From the NCBI GenBank assembly GCA_904394975.1, contig CAJFNQ010000010.1:25649-89648 (forward strand): a stretch of 64,000 bases of DNA, read 5' to 3'. Below are positions 32,372 to 41,480 of the stretch, in pieces. This DNA comes from Metaruminococcus_A gallistercoris. GTDB taxonomy: Bacteria > Bacillota > Clostridia > Oscillospirales > Ruminococcaceae. The notes under the pieces are model-generated. The model worked only from the letters and a program-made list of their open reading frames with translations, had not been told where the DNA came from and searched no databases. Position 1 is the stretch's first letter; each line of letters begins with the position of its first letter. Made by a program: the position numbers and the translations under genes.

Positions 32372-33067
32372 TTAGCGTCTCCTGTTGGCGAGCGCAATCA
32401 ACCGCACAAGGTTTGCGAGTGCTACGACCAGTGCAGCAACATAGGTAAGCGCTGCCGCGGTCAAAACCCGTTTTGCGCCAGTCAGCTCTTCACCCTCCAG
32501 AATATGCTGTGAACCCAGTGTCTGCAAAGCGCGGCGGCTGGCATTGAACTCAACCGGAAGCGTAATGAGCTGAAACAGCACAACTGCACAGAACAGCAGA
32601 ATTCCCGCCAGAACGAGCGGCTGAAAGGACATAATCAAACCAATCAGCACCAGCGGAATGGCAAGAGACGACCCAAACTGGGTCAGCGGAATGATGGTTT
32701 TGCGAATCTTAAGCGGAACATACCCGCGGGCATGCTGTACCGCGTGGCCGACCTCATGAGCCGCAACGCCGATTGCTCCGACTGAAGGACTGCCGTAAGT
32801 GGAGTCCGACAGGCGCACCACATTGGCAGACGGGTCGAAATGGTCTGACAATTCCCCCGGTGTATGAACGACCGCAACATGGGAAAGCCCGTTATCATCC
32901 AAAATCTGCCGGGCGACCTGATCTGCGGTCAATCCTTTTCGGTTGTATACATTTTGATATTTACGAAAGGTCGATTTTACATTAATTTGTGCGATCGCCG
33001 CAATCAGCAAAGCGGGGATCACAAGAAACCAATAATAGGTATCAAAATAAAAAAACGGCAAAATCAC
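32372..33067 (-). CDS. Membrane zinc metallopeptidase (YugP type)
   Basis: A 231-residue membrane protein of the zinc-peptidase family seen in YugP. N-terminal helix FYFDTYYWFLVIPALLIAAIAQ, then the active-site HEVGHAVQHA (about 105-114), then three further hydrophobic segments. The segment DHFDPSANVVRLSDSTYGSPSVGAIGVAAHEVGHA (partly quoted) is the family core. Its substrate is unknown. It interrupts the conserved fmt-rsmB order, overlapping fmt by four bases. Confidence 0.9.
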   Translation of the reverse strand: MILPFFYFDTYYWFLVIPALLIAAIAQINVKSTFRKYQNVYNRKGLTADQVARQILDDNGLSHVAVVHTPGELSDHFDPSANVVRLSDSTYGSPSVGAIGVAAHEVGHAVQHARGYVPLKIRKTIIPLTQFGSSLAIPLVLIGLIMSFQPLVLAGILLFCAVVLFQLITLPVEFNASRRALQTLGSQHILEGEELTGAKRVLTAAALTYVAALVVALANLVRLIALANRRR

Positions 33068-33990
33068 TCACTCTTTCCTAATTGATCGCCGGCAGAAATG
33101 TGTCTTCCGCGCATAAACGCATCCCCCGGCATTCGTTTTGAGCCTTCATACTGCACTTCCGTTAACTCAACCGATCCGCTCCCACAGGCAACAACCAGCC
33201 GCTTATTATCCAGCACGGTACCAGGCGTTCCGGAACGGTCGCACAAAGCAGAACGATACACCTTTAGCCGCTTTCCGTCATATTCGGTCACAGCGCACGG
33301 CCAGTCGGAAAGGCCGAGAATCTGCCTGTGGACCGCTTCCGCGGATTTGTTAAAATCAATTGCCGACATCTCTTTGGAAAGCATGGGAGCATAACAGGAT
33401 TCCTCATCATTTTGCGGGACTGCGGTGAGATCTCCCTGCTTCAGCCGCAGAATGGTCTCTTTTAAAAGGTCCGCTCCCACAAAAGAAAGGCGATCGTATA
33501 GCTCGCTTGCTGTTTCGTTCTCTTTGACCGGCACTTCGGATTTTAACAGCATATCCCCTGTATCCAGCCCTTCGGCCATATACATGGTGGTCACACCGGC
33601 AAGTTTATCCCCGTTGAGCACCGTCCACTGGATTGGTGCGGCTCCGCGGTACTTCGGCAACAGTGAACCATGCACGTTAATGCACCCGTATTTGGGAAGT
33701 TCCAGAATCTCTTTCGGAAGGATCTTCCCATACGCCACAACAACGATCAGTTCCGGGTTGAGGGTACGCAAAACCTCTTCCGCTTCTCCGCTTCGGAGTG
33801 TTTTGGGCTGATAAACCGGCAGATTATGTTCCAACGCCAGTTGTTTCACCGGCGTAGGCGCCAATTTATGCCCGCGCCCTTTTGGTTTATCCGGCTGGGT
33901 AAATACACCGAGGACCGTTTCGCCCATATCAAGCAATGTTTTTAAACTGGGAACGGCAAAGTCAGGAGTGCCCATAAAAACAATATTCAT
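33064..33990 (-). CDS. fmt: Methionyl-tRNA formyltransferase
   Basis: Adds the formyl group to initiator Met-tRNA. 308 residues with FMGTPDFAVPSL at the start, the TQPDKPKGRGHK loop, and the active-site NVHGSLLPKYRGAAPIQW, with the basic specificity domain behind. The C-terminal OB domain ends in GRHISAGDQLGKSE. ATG 33990; 20 bases downstream of def. Confidence 0.97.
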   Translation of the reverse strand: MNIVFMGTPDFAVPSLKTLLDMGETVLGVFTQPDKPKGRGHKLAPTPVKQLALEHNLPVYQPKTLRSGEAEEVLRTLNPELIVVVAYGKILPKEILELPKYGCINVHGSLLPKYRGAAPIQWTVLNGDKLAGVTTMYMAEGLDTGDMLLKSEVPVKENETASELYDRLSFVGADLLKETILRLKQGDLTAVPQNDEESCYAPMLSKEMSAIDFNKSAEAVHRQILGLSDWPCAVTEYDGKRLKVYRSALCDRSGTPGTVLDNKRLVVACGSGSVELTEVQYEGSKRMPGDAFMRGRHISAGDQLGKSE

Positions 33991-34010
33991 TATTTCCTCC
34001 TTCAGCCGCT

Positions 34011-34469
34011 TTAGTCATCCTCGCGGACAATTTCCTCTGCAAGATCAAGAAACAGAATGCCGTCCAAATGATCGAGCTCATGGCAGAATGCACGCGCCAA
34101 CAAACCTTCTCCGCTTCTGGTAAACGTATTCCCATTCCGATCCTGCGCAGAAACAGTAACCTTCATTGGGCGTTTTACAATTCCGAATTCATTCGGGCAG
34201 GACAAACAGCCTTCGTAGTCTTTCTGTTCTCCGCTGGATTCAATGATCTGCGGATTGACAAGCTCAATCAGCCCTTCTCCCGTGTCAATGGTCACAACCC
34301 GGCGCAGAATGCCCACCTGCGGCGCCGCCAGGCCAACACCTTCATTTTTATACATGGTTTCCGCCATATCGTCCAGAAGCTCCCAGAGCTTTTCATCGAA
34401 CTTTTCAACCGGGCGGCTTACCTTTTTGAGTACTTCATCGCCTTTTTTAACTACATTGCGAATTGCCAT
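34011..34469 (-). CDS. def: Peptide deformylase
   Basis: Removes formyl from nascent proteins; metal enzyme. 152 residues with motifs GVGLAAPQVG, EGCLSCP (Cys ligand) and CHELDHLDG (HExxH). The ATG at 34469 is preferred over a TTG nine bases upstream because GGAAAGG is then well spaced. Coupled in order with fmt, as is usual. Confidence 0.96.
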   Translation of the reverse strand: MAIRNVVKKGDEVLKKVSRPVEKFDEKLWELLDDMAETMYKNEGVGLAAPQVGILRRVVTIDTGEGLIELVNPQIIESSGEQKDYEGCLSCPNEFGIVKRPMKVTVSAQDRNGNTFTRSGEGLLARAFCHELDHLDGILFLDLAEEIVREDD

Positions 34470-34505
34470 TTTATTCAACCTTTCCAGCCGTTGGCTTATT
34501 TTATT

Positions 34506-36968
34506 TTAAATATTGATTTCACCATTGATATCAGCAAAAACCGTCGTTTTGGAAAACGCCGGAAGCGCCGATGTTTGTTCCAGCAAGCCCTGAAGCATCC
34601 GCTTAAACACAGTGTTTGCCTTGCATTTTATAACAATGCGATATCGATATTTGTTATTTAACTTAAAAATATCCGCTTCAACCGGCCCCAAAACCCTCAT
34701 TGGAATTTTTACCGGACTGGCTTGAACTGTTTGCTTGAGCAAATCCAGAAAGGAATAAGCGGCGTTTTTTACCGTCTTTTCCTGAAGCGCCGAAAAACCG
34801 ATGACGCATATATCGCAAAACGGCGGATAAAGCAGCGCGCGTCTTGCCTGAATCTCATCGTTATAAAACGATTCATAGTTTTGATGTGCCGCGAAATTCA
34901 AAACCGGATGTTCCGGCGTGTAAGTCTGAATATACGCACGGCCAGCCTTCTGCCCTCTCCCGCTCCTGCCGACGACCTGCGTCACCAGGGAAAATGTCCG
35001 TTCATTGCTTCTGAAGTCGGTGGAATACAACAGTTTATCCACCGAAAGGACACCAACAAGCGTCACATTCGGAAAATCCAAGCCTTTCGCGATCATCTGG
35101 GTACCCAGCATGATATCATATCCGCCGGCGCCGAATTTCTGAAACGCTTCTTCGTAGGCGAACCGGGAGAAGGTGGTATCCGTATCCATACGAAGAACTC
35201 TGGCATCTGGAAACAGCCGGGAGACCTCATCCTCCAGTTTCTGGGTACCGAGGCCGGTGAGCCGGATATGCTTTCCGCCGCATTTGGGGCAGATAAAATC
35301 CTGCTTTACCGAATAGCCGCAATAATGGCACATCATTCTCCCGTTTGCTCGGTGATAGGTAAGCGCCACGCTGCAATGCGGGCAAAGTTGCACTTCACCG
35401 CAGTCAATACAGGTTGCGTAGGTGTGATATCCCCGCCGGTTGAGCAAAAGAATCGACTGCTCCCCATGAGTCAGGTTGTAATACAACTCGTCGATGAGCA
35501 CGTCGCTCAGGATTTCTGACTGCGCAGGGTTTAGATGATCCCGCAGATCCACCAGATACACATCCGGCAGAATCGCGGTGGAATACCTCTTTTTTAATTC
35601 AAACAGGTGATATTTTCCCTTTTTAGCCCGATAATAGCTGTCCACCGATGGTGTAGCGGAAGCAAGCAAGAGCAGCGCGTTATGGGTAGCACACCGAAAT
35701 TTTGCAACGTCTCTCGCATGATAACGGGGTGACGACTCCGACTTATAGGAGGCTTCCCCCTCCTCGTCCATAACGATAAGTCCGATATTTTTGCAGGGAG
35801 AAAACACCGCGCTTCTTGTACCGACTACGATCTGTGCGCTCCCATTGCGGATGCGCTCATATTCATCGGCCCTCTCTCCCAGGGAAAGACCGCTGTGGAT
35901 CACCGCGACACGGTCCCCGAACATGGAAATAAACTGAGAAACCATCTGCGGCGTCAATGAAATTTCAGGAACCATCATAATCGCTTGACGGCCTTGAGAA
36001 ACAACAAATTCAATGAGCTTTAAAAAAATCTGCGTTTTCCCGCTTCCGGTCACCCCCTGAAGCAGCGCTACGTTTGGCTGATGACTCTGGTAAAGATCAA
36101 AAAGCCCGGAAAACACCTTCAGCTGTTCTTCAGAAAGCTTGGTCGAAGCCGGCGATGGGCGGTCATTTCTAGCGATTTTCGGCCGCCTGAATATTTTGCG
36201 TTCATAAAACTCTGCCGCGTTTTTTTTGACCAATGTTTTCAAAACCGCTTCTGTCACACCGCACAAATAACAGCATTCCTTTACCGAAGCGACCTGGGTT
36301 TCCTGCAGCAATTCTACAACCGATGCCTGCTTAGGAGAAAGCGACGCATTGGCAGGGTCAAAATCATCCTTCAAACGAATCATACGGATGGTCTCATCGC
36401 ACACACGGCGTTTAATTTTATCATCCGGAACAATGATTCCCTTTTGGATTAGCCCATCCACAACCTTGTTCTGTTCACCACAGCCGATATTTTTTAAAAA
36501 GCTGTTTAACTCCGCTTTGTTTTTCGCGGTTTTTAGAAAACGGATGACATTCTGTTCCGCTTCGCTGAACGCCGAAAGTTCTACCTCATCGATCCGGTGA
36601 ACAAGATGATATGATGACACCACATCTACATTCAGTCCGACCGGGAGAAGCACTCTTACAGCATCGTAATAGGTGCAGAATGTGTTTTCCTTTAAATATT
36701 GGATGATTCGAAAACCCTCTTCATCTACAAGCGGAGTTTCATCCAGCAAAGCAAAAATTGCCTTGCAGGAACTGGAAAAATCCGCGTGGTCCGACAAAGA
36801 AAAGACCAGCGCCTGCATTTTACGGTTTCCTCTGCCAAACGGCACAAGAACACGGCAGCCGGGCTGGATCCTATCCGTCATATCATCTGGGACGATGTAA
36901 TCGAACAGTTTATCAAAGCGTACGGTCGCTTTTTCAATTGCCACCTTCGCAATGAGCCGCTGCTGCAT
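34506..36968 (-). CDS. priA: Primosomal protein N' (PriA helicase)
   Basis: Restarts stalled replication forks. About 820 residues: an N-terminal 3'BD domain (VAIEKATVRFDKLFDYIVPDD), a winged-helix region, a helicase core with Walker A GVTGSGKTQIF and the DEEGEASYKSE box, a zinc region with paired CxxC motifs (CIDCGEVQLCPHC, CHYC, CPKC), and VVGRSGRGQKAGRAYIQT. Two ATGs six bases apart (36974, 36968) are possible; the AAGGGGGG site is better spaced for the second. dfp, found between rpoZ and priA in Bacillus, is absent. Confidence 0.96.
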   Translation of the reverse strand: MQQRLIAKVAIEKATVRFDKLFDYIVPDDMTDRIQPGCRVLVPFGRGNRKMQALVFSLSDHADFSSSCKAIFALLDETPLVDEEGFRIIQYLKENTFCTYYDAVRVLLPVGLNVDVVSSYHLVHRIDEVELSAFSEAEQNVIRFLKTAKNKAELNSFLKNIGCGEQNKVVDGLIQKGIIVPDDKIKRRVCDETIRMIRLKDDFDPANASLSPKQASVVELLQETQVASVKECCYLCGVTEAVLKTLVKKNAAEFYERKIFRRPKIARNDRPSPASTKLSEEQLKVFSGLFDLYQSHQPNVALLQGVTGSGKTQIFLKLIEFVVSQGRQAIMMVPEISLTPQMVSQFISMFGDRVAVIHSGLSLGERADEYERIRNGSAQIVVGTRSAVFSPCKNIGLIVMDEEGEASYKSESSPRYHARDVAKFRCATHNALLLLASATPSVDSYYRAKKGKYHLFELKKRYSTAILPDVYLVDLRDHLNPAQSEILSDVLIDELYYNLTHGEQSILLLNRRGYHTYATCIDCGEVQLCPHCSVALTYHRANGRMMCHYCGYSVKQDFICPKCGGKHIRLTGLGTQKLEDEVSRLFPDARVLRMDTDTTFSRFAYEEAFQKFGAGGYDIMLGTQMIAKGLDFPNVTLVGVLSVDKLLYSTDFRSNERTFSLVTQVVGRSGRGQKAGRAYIQTYTPEHPVLNFAAHQNYESFYNDEIQARRALLYPPFCDICVIGFSALQEKTVKNAAYSFLDLLKQTVQASPVKIPMRVLGPVEADIFKLNNKYRYRIVIKCKANTVFKRMLQGLLEQTSALPAFSKTTVFADINGEINI

Positions 36969-37006
36969 ATACATCCCCCCTTCCTCTCAGCCGTTTCAGG
37001 CTGCAG

Positions 37007-37210
37007 TTATTCTTCTTCGGATTCCTCTACGATTTTATAGGCGCCTTTTTCAAATTCTTCTACCGCAAGCTGAACCGGTTTTTCAGTCAGCGGGATTCCT
37101 TCCTCTTCTGCCTTTTCAGCAATCTGGCGTGCGCGTTTTGCAACGCCTACAACCAAAGAATAGTAGCTTTCATTTCCCTTTAACATTTCACTTGCAGATG
37201 GTCTGTGCAT
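37007..37210 (-). CDS. rpoZ: DNA-directed RNA polymerase subunit omega
   Basis: Small subunit that aids RNA polymerase assembly. 67 residues with the SYYSLVVGVAKRARQI omega signature and an acidic end. The start ATG 37210 follows GAGGTG; it lies four bases after the gmk stop. Order gmk-rpoZ is conserved in Firmicutes. Confidence 0.92.
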   Translation of the reverse strand: MHRPSASEMLKGNESYYSLVVGVAKRARQIAEKAEEEGIPLTEKPVQLAVEEFEKGAYKIVEESEEE

Positions 37211-37214
37211 AATC

Positions 37215-37817
37215 TTATAACACCTCATTCAATTGATTTTCCATACGGTTGCTGCGGCACTTTTCAGCCTGCAAAATCGCCCGTATATCTGACACGGCCT
37301 GTTCGACCGTCTGGTTTACAACAATATAATCATATTTCGGCGCAAATTGTAATTCTGTACGCGCCGTATTCAAGCGGTTTTGAATCACCTCTTGCGTTTC
37401 GGTCTGCCGGTTCACAAGACGGTGTTCCAGTTCCTCCATGCTTGGAGGAATGATGAAAACAAACACCGCATCCGGGCATTTTTCCCGAAGCTGCATAGCA
37501 CCCTGAACTTCAATTTCCAGAATTACATCGTAACCGGCAGCGCACTTTTCTTCAACCGCCTGTTTCGGCGTGCCGTAGTAATTCCCGACATAGCTGGCAT
37601 ACTCCAGCATACCGCCGCTTGCGATTTTCTCCTCAAACTGTTCTTTGCTGATAAAATAGTAGTGAACACCATCCACCTCTCCAACCCGGGGCGACCGTGT
37701 TGTTGCCGAAACTGAATAAAAGACATGTTCGTCGTTTTCAATCAGCTGTTTTAAAACAGTTCCTTTTCCACAACCGGACGGACCGGACACTACAACCAGC
37801 AAACCGGACTTATTCAT
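37215..37817 (-). CDS. gmk: Guanylate kinase
   Basis: Phosphorylates GMP to GDP. About 200 residues: P-loop VVSGPSGCGKGT, SATTRSPRVGEVDGVHYYF (GMP-binding), EVQGAMQLREKCPDAVFVFI, and a lid with RLVNRQTETQEVIQNRL. ATG 37817 follows AGAGGAGG and overlaps the end of remA by eight bases; the frame opens further upstream but inside remA. Confidence 0.96.
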   Translation of the reverse strand: MNKSGLLVVVSGPSGCGKGTVLKQLIENDEHVFYSVSATTRSPRVGEVDGVHYYFISKEQFEEKIASGGMLEYASYVGNYYGTPKQAVEEKCAAGYDVILEIEVQGAMQLREKCPDAVFVFIIPPSMEELEHRLVNRQTETQEVIQNRLNTARTELQFAPKYDYIVVNQTVEQAVSDIRAILQAEKCRSNRMENQLNEVL

Positions 37818-38073
37818 CCGCTTCCTCCTCTTCCTCATCCTGATAAGACAACCGGTTTGCAACCGTTTCCGGCTGCACGGCCGAAAGAACAACATGATCG
37901 CTGTCCATGATAATAACCGCACGAGTACGGCGCCCATATGTTGCGTCGATCAGCGCGCCTTTATCACGGGCATCCTGAATAATGCGTTTAATCGGCGCGG
38001 ATTCCGGGCTGACAATCGCAATCAATCGGTTTGCAGAAACCATATTTCCAAAGCCGATATTAATCAGTTTCAT
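37810..38073 (-). CDS. remA: Extracellular matrix regulator RemA family (DUF370)
   Basis: Small DNA-binding protein (87 residues) that in Bacillus activates biofilm matrix operons. The family block MKLINIGFGNMVSANRLIAI, then SPESAPIKRIIQDARDKG and ATYGRRTRAVIIMDS is complete; the C-terminus is acidic (DEEEEEADE). The start ATG 38073 follows AAGGAG. Located between yicC and gmk as in Bacillus. Confidence 0.93.
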   Translation of the reverse strand: MKLINIGFGNMVSANRLIAIVSPESAPIKRIIQDARDKGALIDATYGRRTRAVIIMDSDHVVLSAVQPETVANRLSYQDEEEEEADE

Positions 38074-38092
38074 GATGATCTCCTTCCACTCA

Positions 38093-38971
38093 TTATTCAA
38101 TATTCTGAATCTGTTCGCGAATTTTCTCTACTTCGCTCTTTAAATCCACCACGATCTTGGTTATTTCAAGATCCTGCGCTTTTGAACCAATGGTATTAAT
38201 TTCCCGGTTTACCTCCTGAATAAGGAAGTCCAGTTTACGGCCGATTGGCTCTTCTGAATTCATAAACGAACGAAGCTGGTTTAAGTGACTGCGCAAACGG
38301 ACGGTTTCTTCATCCACCGCGATCCGTTCAGAAAAAACGGCCGCTTCTGTCAAGACACGCGCATCATCAATTTCCCGGCCTTCCAGAACTTCTTTGAGTT
38401 TCGCGTAAAGCCGGTCGCGATAAGCCTGCGTTGTCATGGGAGAACGTTCTTCCACGCGTGAAACCGCCTGCTCAATGGTATCCAGCCGGCCCAGCACGTC
38501 AAGACGCATGCGTTCGCCTTCTTTTTCGCGCATCGAAACAAAACGCTCCAGCGCTTCTTCCGCTACAACACGCACGCTGTTCCAAATTACTTCTTCGTCT
38601 TCGGCTGCCTTACGAACATTGAAAACATCCGGAAAACGGGCAAGCGAATTTAAAGAAAGGTTGTCGCTTAATCCGAATTCTTCCGAAACCGAACGAAGCG
38701 CCGTAATGTAGCCTTTCGCCAGCGATTTGTTCAGCTCAACGACCGAATCCTGCCCTTCTACGGTAAACACAGTGATATTAACATCGATCTTACCGCGCGA
38801 CACTCTTTCCTGAAGAAATGTTTTCATCTTCTCTTCCAGATAGCCGTAAACGCGGGGTACACGAGCAGAATACTCAAAATAGCGGTGATTGACCGACCGG
38901 ATTTCCACCAGAATATCACGCCCATCAATCAGCTGCTGACTCCGCCCATACCCAGTCATACTTTTTAGCAT
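38093..38971 (-). CDS. yicC: YicC/YloC family endoribonuclease
   Basis: A 292-residue RNA-processing protein. N-terminal LKSMTGYGRS and EIRSVNHRYFEYSARVPR, and the C-terminal DUF1732 block with KLDFLIQEVNREINTIGSKAQD. ATG 38971 follows a GAGGGAAA site. First gene of the long minus-strand block, behind an extended -10 promoter. YicC homologues cleave single-stranded RNA. Confidence 0.94.
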   Translation of the reverse strand: MLKSMTGYGRSQQLIDGRDILVEIRSVNHRYFEYSARVPRVYGYLEEKMKTFLQERVSRGKIDVNITVFTVEGQDSVVELNKSLAKGYITALRSVSEEFGLSDNLSLNSLARFPDVFNVRKAAEDEEVIWNSVRVVAEEALERFVSMREKEGERMRLDVLGRLDTIEQAVSRVEERSPMTTQAYRDRLYAKLKEVLEGREIDDARVLTEAAVFSERIAVDEETVRLRSHLNQLRSFMNSEEPIGRKLDFLIQEVNREINTIGSKAQDLEITKIVVDLKSEVEKIREQIQNIE

Positions 38972-39044
38972 GTTTTTTCCCTCGATTAACAGTTTTGTAA
39001 AAGTGAGTCCAATCAAAGCCCTTTTCAAGGCCTTTTCTTTTTAT

Positions 39045-39053
39045 ATTATAGCA
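39045..39053 (-). promoter_or_regulatory. Extended -10 promoter of the yicC-to-spoVM block
   Basis: On the minus strand, TGC-TATAAT (39045-39053) lacks a good -35. It lies 74 bases before yicC. The rest of the yicC-oadA gap (38972-39185) is AT-rich and shows no gene. Confidence 0.6.
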
Positions 39054-39185
39054 TAAATCCCAAAACCGGGAACGTTTTATTCATAAATCATTCACATTTA
39101 TTAATAATTTATCCATAATTTGATTTTGACTTCAAATTGTTATTTCCGTTCACATTATTTCTAAAAACGGCTCTTAAGCAAAATA

Positions 39186-39213
39186 AAAAAGGCGCTGGAT
39201 TCAGCGCCTTTTT
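39186..39213 (-). terminator. Terminator after oadA
   Basis: GGCGCTG (39191-39197) pairs with CAGCGCC (39202-39208), flanked by A and T runs. It serves the minus-strand oadA transcript. Confidence 0.88.
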
Positions 39214-39223
39214 AAGAAGATCA

Positions 39224-40615
39224 TTATTTGTAAGATACCTGAATGGTTGTATTCGGCTCGTTTTCGTCAAACGGTTTTTTATGCCGGTTTTCGAAAAACT
39301 TAACCGCAACCTGACCGAACTGTGCATAGCTGAGGACATCCTCTTCCTGCTCAGTCCACTGAGCGCATTCCGCACGCAGCTTATCGAGCTCCGGCTCAAG
39401 CAGATCAGCCGGACGGCAGTCGATCGGCTCTGCATCGCCAATGATCTTTTTGCGGAATTCCGGATCAATCGTGACCGGAGTTTTACCGTATTCACCACGT
39501 ACCAGGCCTTTAAACTCTTTGGTGACCATTTTGTAACGCTCACCCATGATAACATTAAACACAGCCTGTGTACCAACGATCTGAGAAGTCGGAGTAACCA
39601 GCGGAGGCATACCTGCATCAGCGCGAACACGCGGAACCTCATTGAGAACTGCGTCGAGCTGATCCTCTTTGCCAGCCTGTTTCAGCTGAGAAAGGAGGTT
39701 GGAAAGCATACCGCCCGGAACCTGATAGATGAGCGCATTCGCGTCAACTGCCAGCATTTTCGGATCGAGAAGGCCTGTTTTAATATATTTCTCACGAAGG
39801 CCCATGAAGTAAGAACGGATCTCGTTAAGCAAAACAAGATCAAGCCCTGTGTCATACTCGGTGCCTTTCAGAGCCGCGACCATGGACTCGGTCGGCGCAT
39901 GAGAAGTACCCAGAGCCAACGGAGACATTGCGGTATCAATCATATCCGCACCGTTTTCAATACCTTTTAACAGGCACATGGAAGCAAGCCCGGAAGTATA
40001 GTGGGTATGAAGCTGCACCGGAATCTTGACAGCGTCTTTAATTGCTTTAGTCAAGGTAGCGGTACGATACGGGGTAAGGAGCGCAGCCATATCTTTAATG
40101 CAGATGGAGTCCGCGCCTTCCTCCTCGATTTGTTTCGCATAATTGACATAATACTCATCGGTGAAAACATCACCCAAAGTATAAGAAATAGCAACCTGCG
40201 CATGAGCGTTTTCTTTTTTCGCCGCTTTGATTGCGGTTCTCAGGTTACGAATATCATTAAGCGCATCAAAAATACGGATGATATCAATGCCGTTTGCAAC
40301 CGATCTCTGAACAAAATACTCCAGAACATCGTCTGCATAATGACGGTAACCCAGCATGTTCTGACCACGGAACAGCATCTGCAATTTGGTGTTCGGCATC
40401 TCACGACGGATGATGCGCAGACGCTCCCACGGGTCTTCGTTTAAAAATCTCAAGCAGCTGTCGAACGTAGCGCCGCCCCAAACCTCTGCAGAATAAAAAC
40501 CGACCTTGTCCATTGTGGAAAGAATTGGAAGCATATCGGCGGTTGTCATTCTGGTGGCAAGCAGGGACTGATGCGCGTCACGAAGGACAGTTTCAGTCAC
40601 TTTAATTTTAGCCAT
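39224..40615 (-). CDS. oadA: Carboxyltransferase subunit (oxaloacetate decarboxylase alpha / pyruvate carboxylase B type)
   Basis: TIM-barrel carboxyltransferase, 463 residues, acting on pyruvate/oxaloacetate through carboxybiotin. Motifs: ETVLRDAHQSL (Asp13), GFYSAEVWGGATFD, LFRGQNMLGYRHYADD, carboxylated Lys174 in CIKDMAALLTP, and metal ligands in QLHTHYTSG (His203, His205). A second helical domain (about 300-460) follows; it stops before any biotin domain, which is supplied by the next gene upstream. The membrane beta subunit (oadB) is absent here, so it could be the 5S unit of a transcarboxylase, a sodium-pump decarboxylase or a pyruvate carboxylase. Confidence 0.9.
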   Translation of the reverse strand: MAKIKVTETVLRDAHQSLLATRMTTADMLPILSTMDKVGFYSAEVWGGATFDSCLRFLNEDPWERLRIIRREMPNTKLQMLFRGQNMLGYRHYADDVLEYFVQRSVANGIDIIRIFDALNDIRNLRTAIKAAKKENAHAQVAISYTLGDVFTDEYYVNYAKQIEEEGADSICIKDMAALLTPYRTATLTKAIKDAVKIPVQLHTHYTSGLASMCLLKGIENGADMIDTAMSPLALGTSHAPTESMVAALKGTEYDTGLDLVLLNEIRSYFMGLREKYIKTGLLDPKMLAVDANALIYQVPGGMLSNLLSQLKQAGKEDQLDAVLNEVPRVRADAGMPPLVTPTSQIVGTQAVFNVIMGERYKMVTKEFKGLVRGEYGKTPVTIDPEFRKKIIGDAEPIDCRPADLLEPELDKLRAECAQWTEQEEDVLSYAQFGQVAVKFFENRHKKPFDENEPNTTIQVSYK

Positions 40616-40635
40616 AGATTCTCTTCCCCTTTGTA

Positions 40636-40992
40636 TTACTCAATCGAGAAAAGTTTGCTGTTGGATTCAACTGCAGCGCCTTCATTGACATAAATCGCAG
40701 CAACTTTACCATCCTGCGGAGCAACGATTTCGTTTTCCATCTTCATTGCTTCCAGAATACAGAGGGTGTCGCCGGCTTTCACTGCATCACCGACTTTTAC
40801 TTTCACGCTGAGGATTGTGCCCGGCATCGGGGAATTTACCTCGACAGCACCTGCGGAAACAGGAGCAGCAGCCGGAGCCGGAGCAGCGGCCGGAGCGGCA
40901 GCCGGTGCAGCAGCAGGAGCCGGAGCAGCGCCCATCTCATCAACTGTAACGTCAAAATTTTCGCCATTAACAACTACGCTGAATTTTCTCAT
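40636..40992 (-). CDS. Biotin carboxyl carrier protein
   Basis: A 118-residue biotinyl protein. A short N-terminal head (RKFSVVVNGENFDVTVDEMG) and a 28-residue Ala/Pro swinging-arm linker are followed by the lipoyl-like domain with the biotinylation site EAMKMENE and MPGTILSVKVKVGDAVKAGDTL (only part shown). ATG 40992 follows AAGGAG. First gene of the operon with oadA, 20 bases apart. The matching short carrier is typical of OadA/methylmalonyl-CoA decarboxylase systems. Confidence 0.93.
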   Translation of the reverse strand: MRKFSVVVNGENFDVTVDEMGAAPAPAAAPAAAPAAAPAPAAAPVSAGAVEVNSPMPGTILSVKVKVGDAVKAGDTLCILEAMKMENEIVAPQDGKVAAIYVNEGAAVESNSKLFSIE

Positions 40993-41054
40993 CGTTTCAA
41001 TCTCCTTAAAACTGTTTTTCATATTATTTGTGTCACAAGGAAACATTATGTTTT

Positions 41055-41083
41055 ATTATACACTATCGTTAATTAAATAACAA
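41055..41083 (-). promoter_or_regulatory. Promoter of the biotin carrier-oadA operon
   Basis: On the minus strand, TTGTTA (41078-41083), 17 bases and TATAAT (41055-41060), 62 bases before the start codon. Confidence 0.75.
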
Positions 41084-41093
41084 GTAGTTTCTG

Positions 41094-41474
41094 TCAGTTT
41101 TTGCAATTTTTACAAGTTTGAAAAAACGCATTTGCAGATTTTATACAAAGGCTGTCATTCTGTACAAAGCGCCATTTTTCAAGCAATGGCCTGTCCATTT
41201 CAGGTGAAAAATACACCGTATCATTTTCACAATCCATAAGCCCAGCCATGCAGGCACGAATCAGGCCGTCAAACAAAGCATCATCACCTTTGGCGTCAGC
41301 AAACAGAATTTCCATCCCATCCGGCACCATACGGTAAAAGCAGCATCCCAGGCACTCACCCCGCTGATCGGCTATGTACAACAAAACTTTCCCATCTTCC
41401 GGCAGTTCAAACCCAAACGAGTCGGCACAGGAACAAATCTGTTCCCTGTTGCTTACAGGAACCATTTTCAGCAT
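41094..41474 (-). CDS. Small GNAT-like protein, unknown
   Basis: A 126-residue protein. The central strand pair GKVLLYIADQRGECLGCCFYRM and EILFADAKGDDALFDGLIRACMAGL suggests a shortened GNAT acetyltransferase fold, but I see no clear acetyl-CoA loop. Unusually Cys-rich (nine Cys), ending in CKNCKN. Six bases after rluB, so likely the last gene of that operon. Function unknown. Confidence 0.55.
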   Translation of the reverse strand: MLKMVPVSNREQICSCADSFGFELPEDGKVLLYIADQRGECLGCCFYRMVPDGMEILFADAKGDDALFDGLIRACMAGLMDCENDTVYFSPEMDRPLLEKWRFVQNDSLCIKSANAFFQTCKNCKN

Positions 41475-41480
41475 TGAGAC

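Noticed and set aside
34722..35519. 265-codon plus-strand frame opposite priA
   Set aside because: Covers the priA helicase and zinc motifs in antisense; no SD or domain.
39137..39970. 277-codon plus-strand frame opposite oadA
   Set aside because: Runs through the oadA terminator and has no family resemblance; shadow of a well-conserved gene.
40860..40940. Tandem GCAGC/GGAGC-like repeat DNA
   Set aside because: It encodes the Ala/Pro swinging linker of the biotin carrier, not a separate repeat element.
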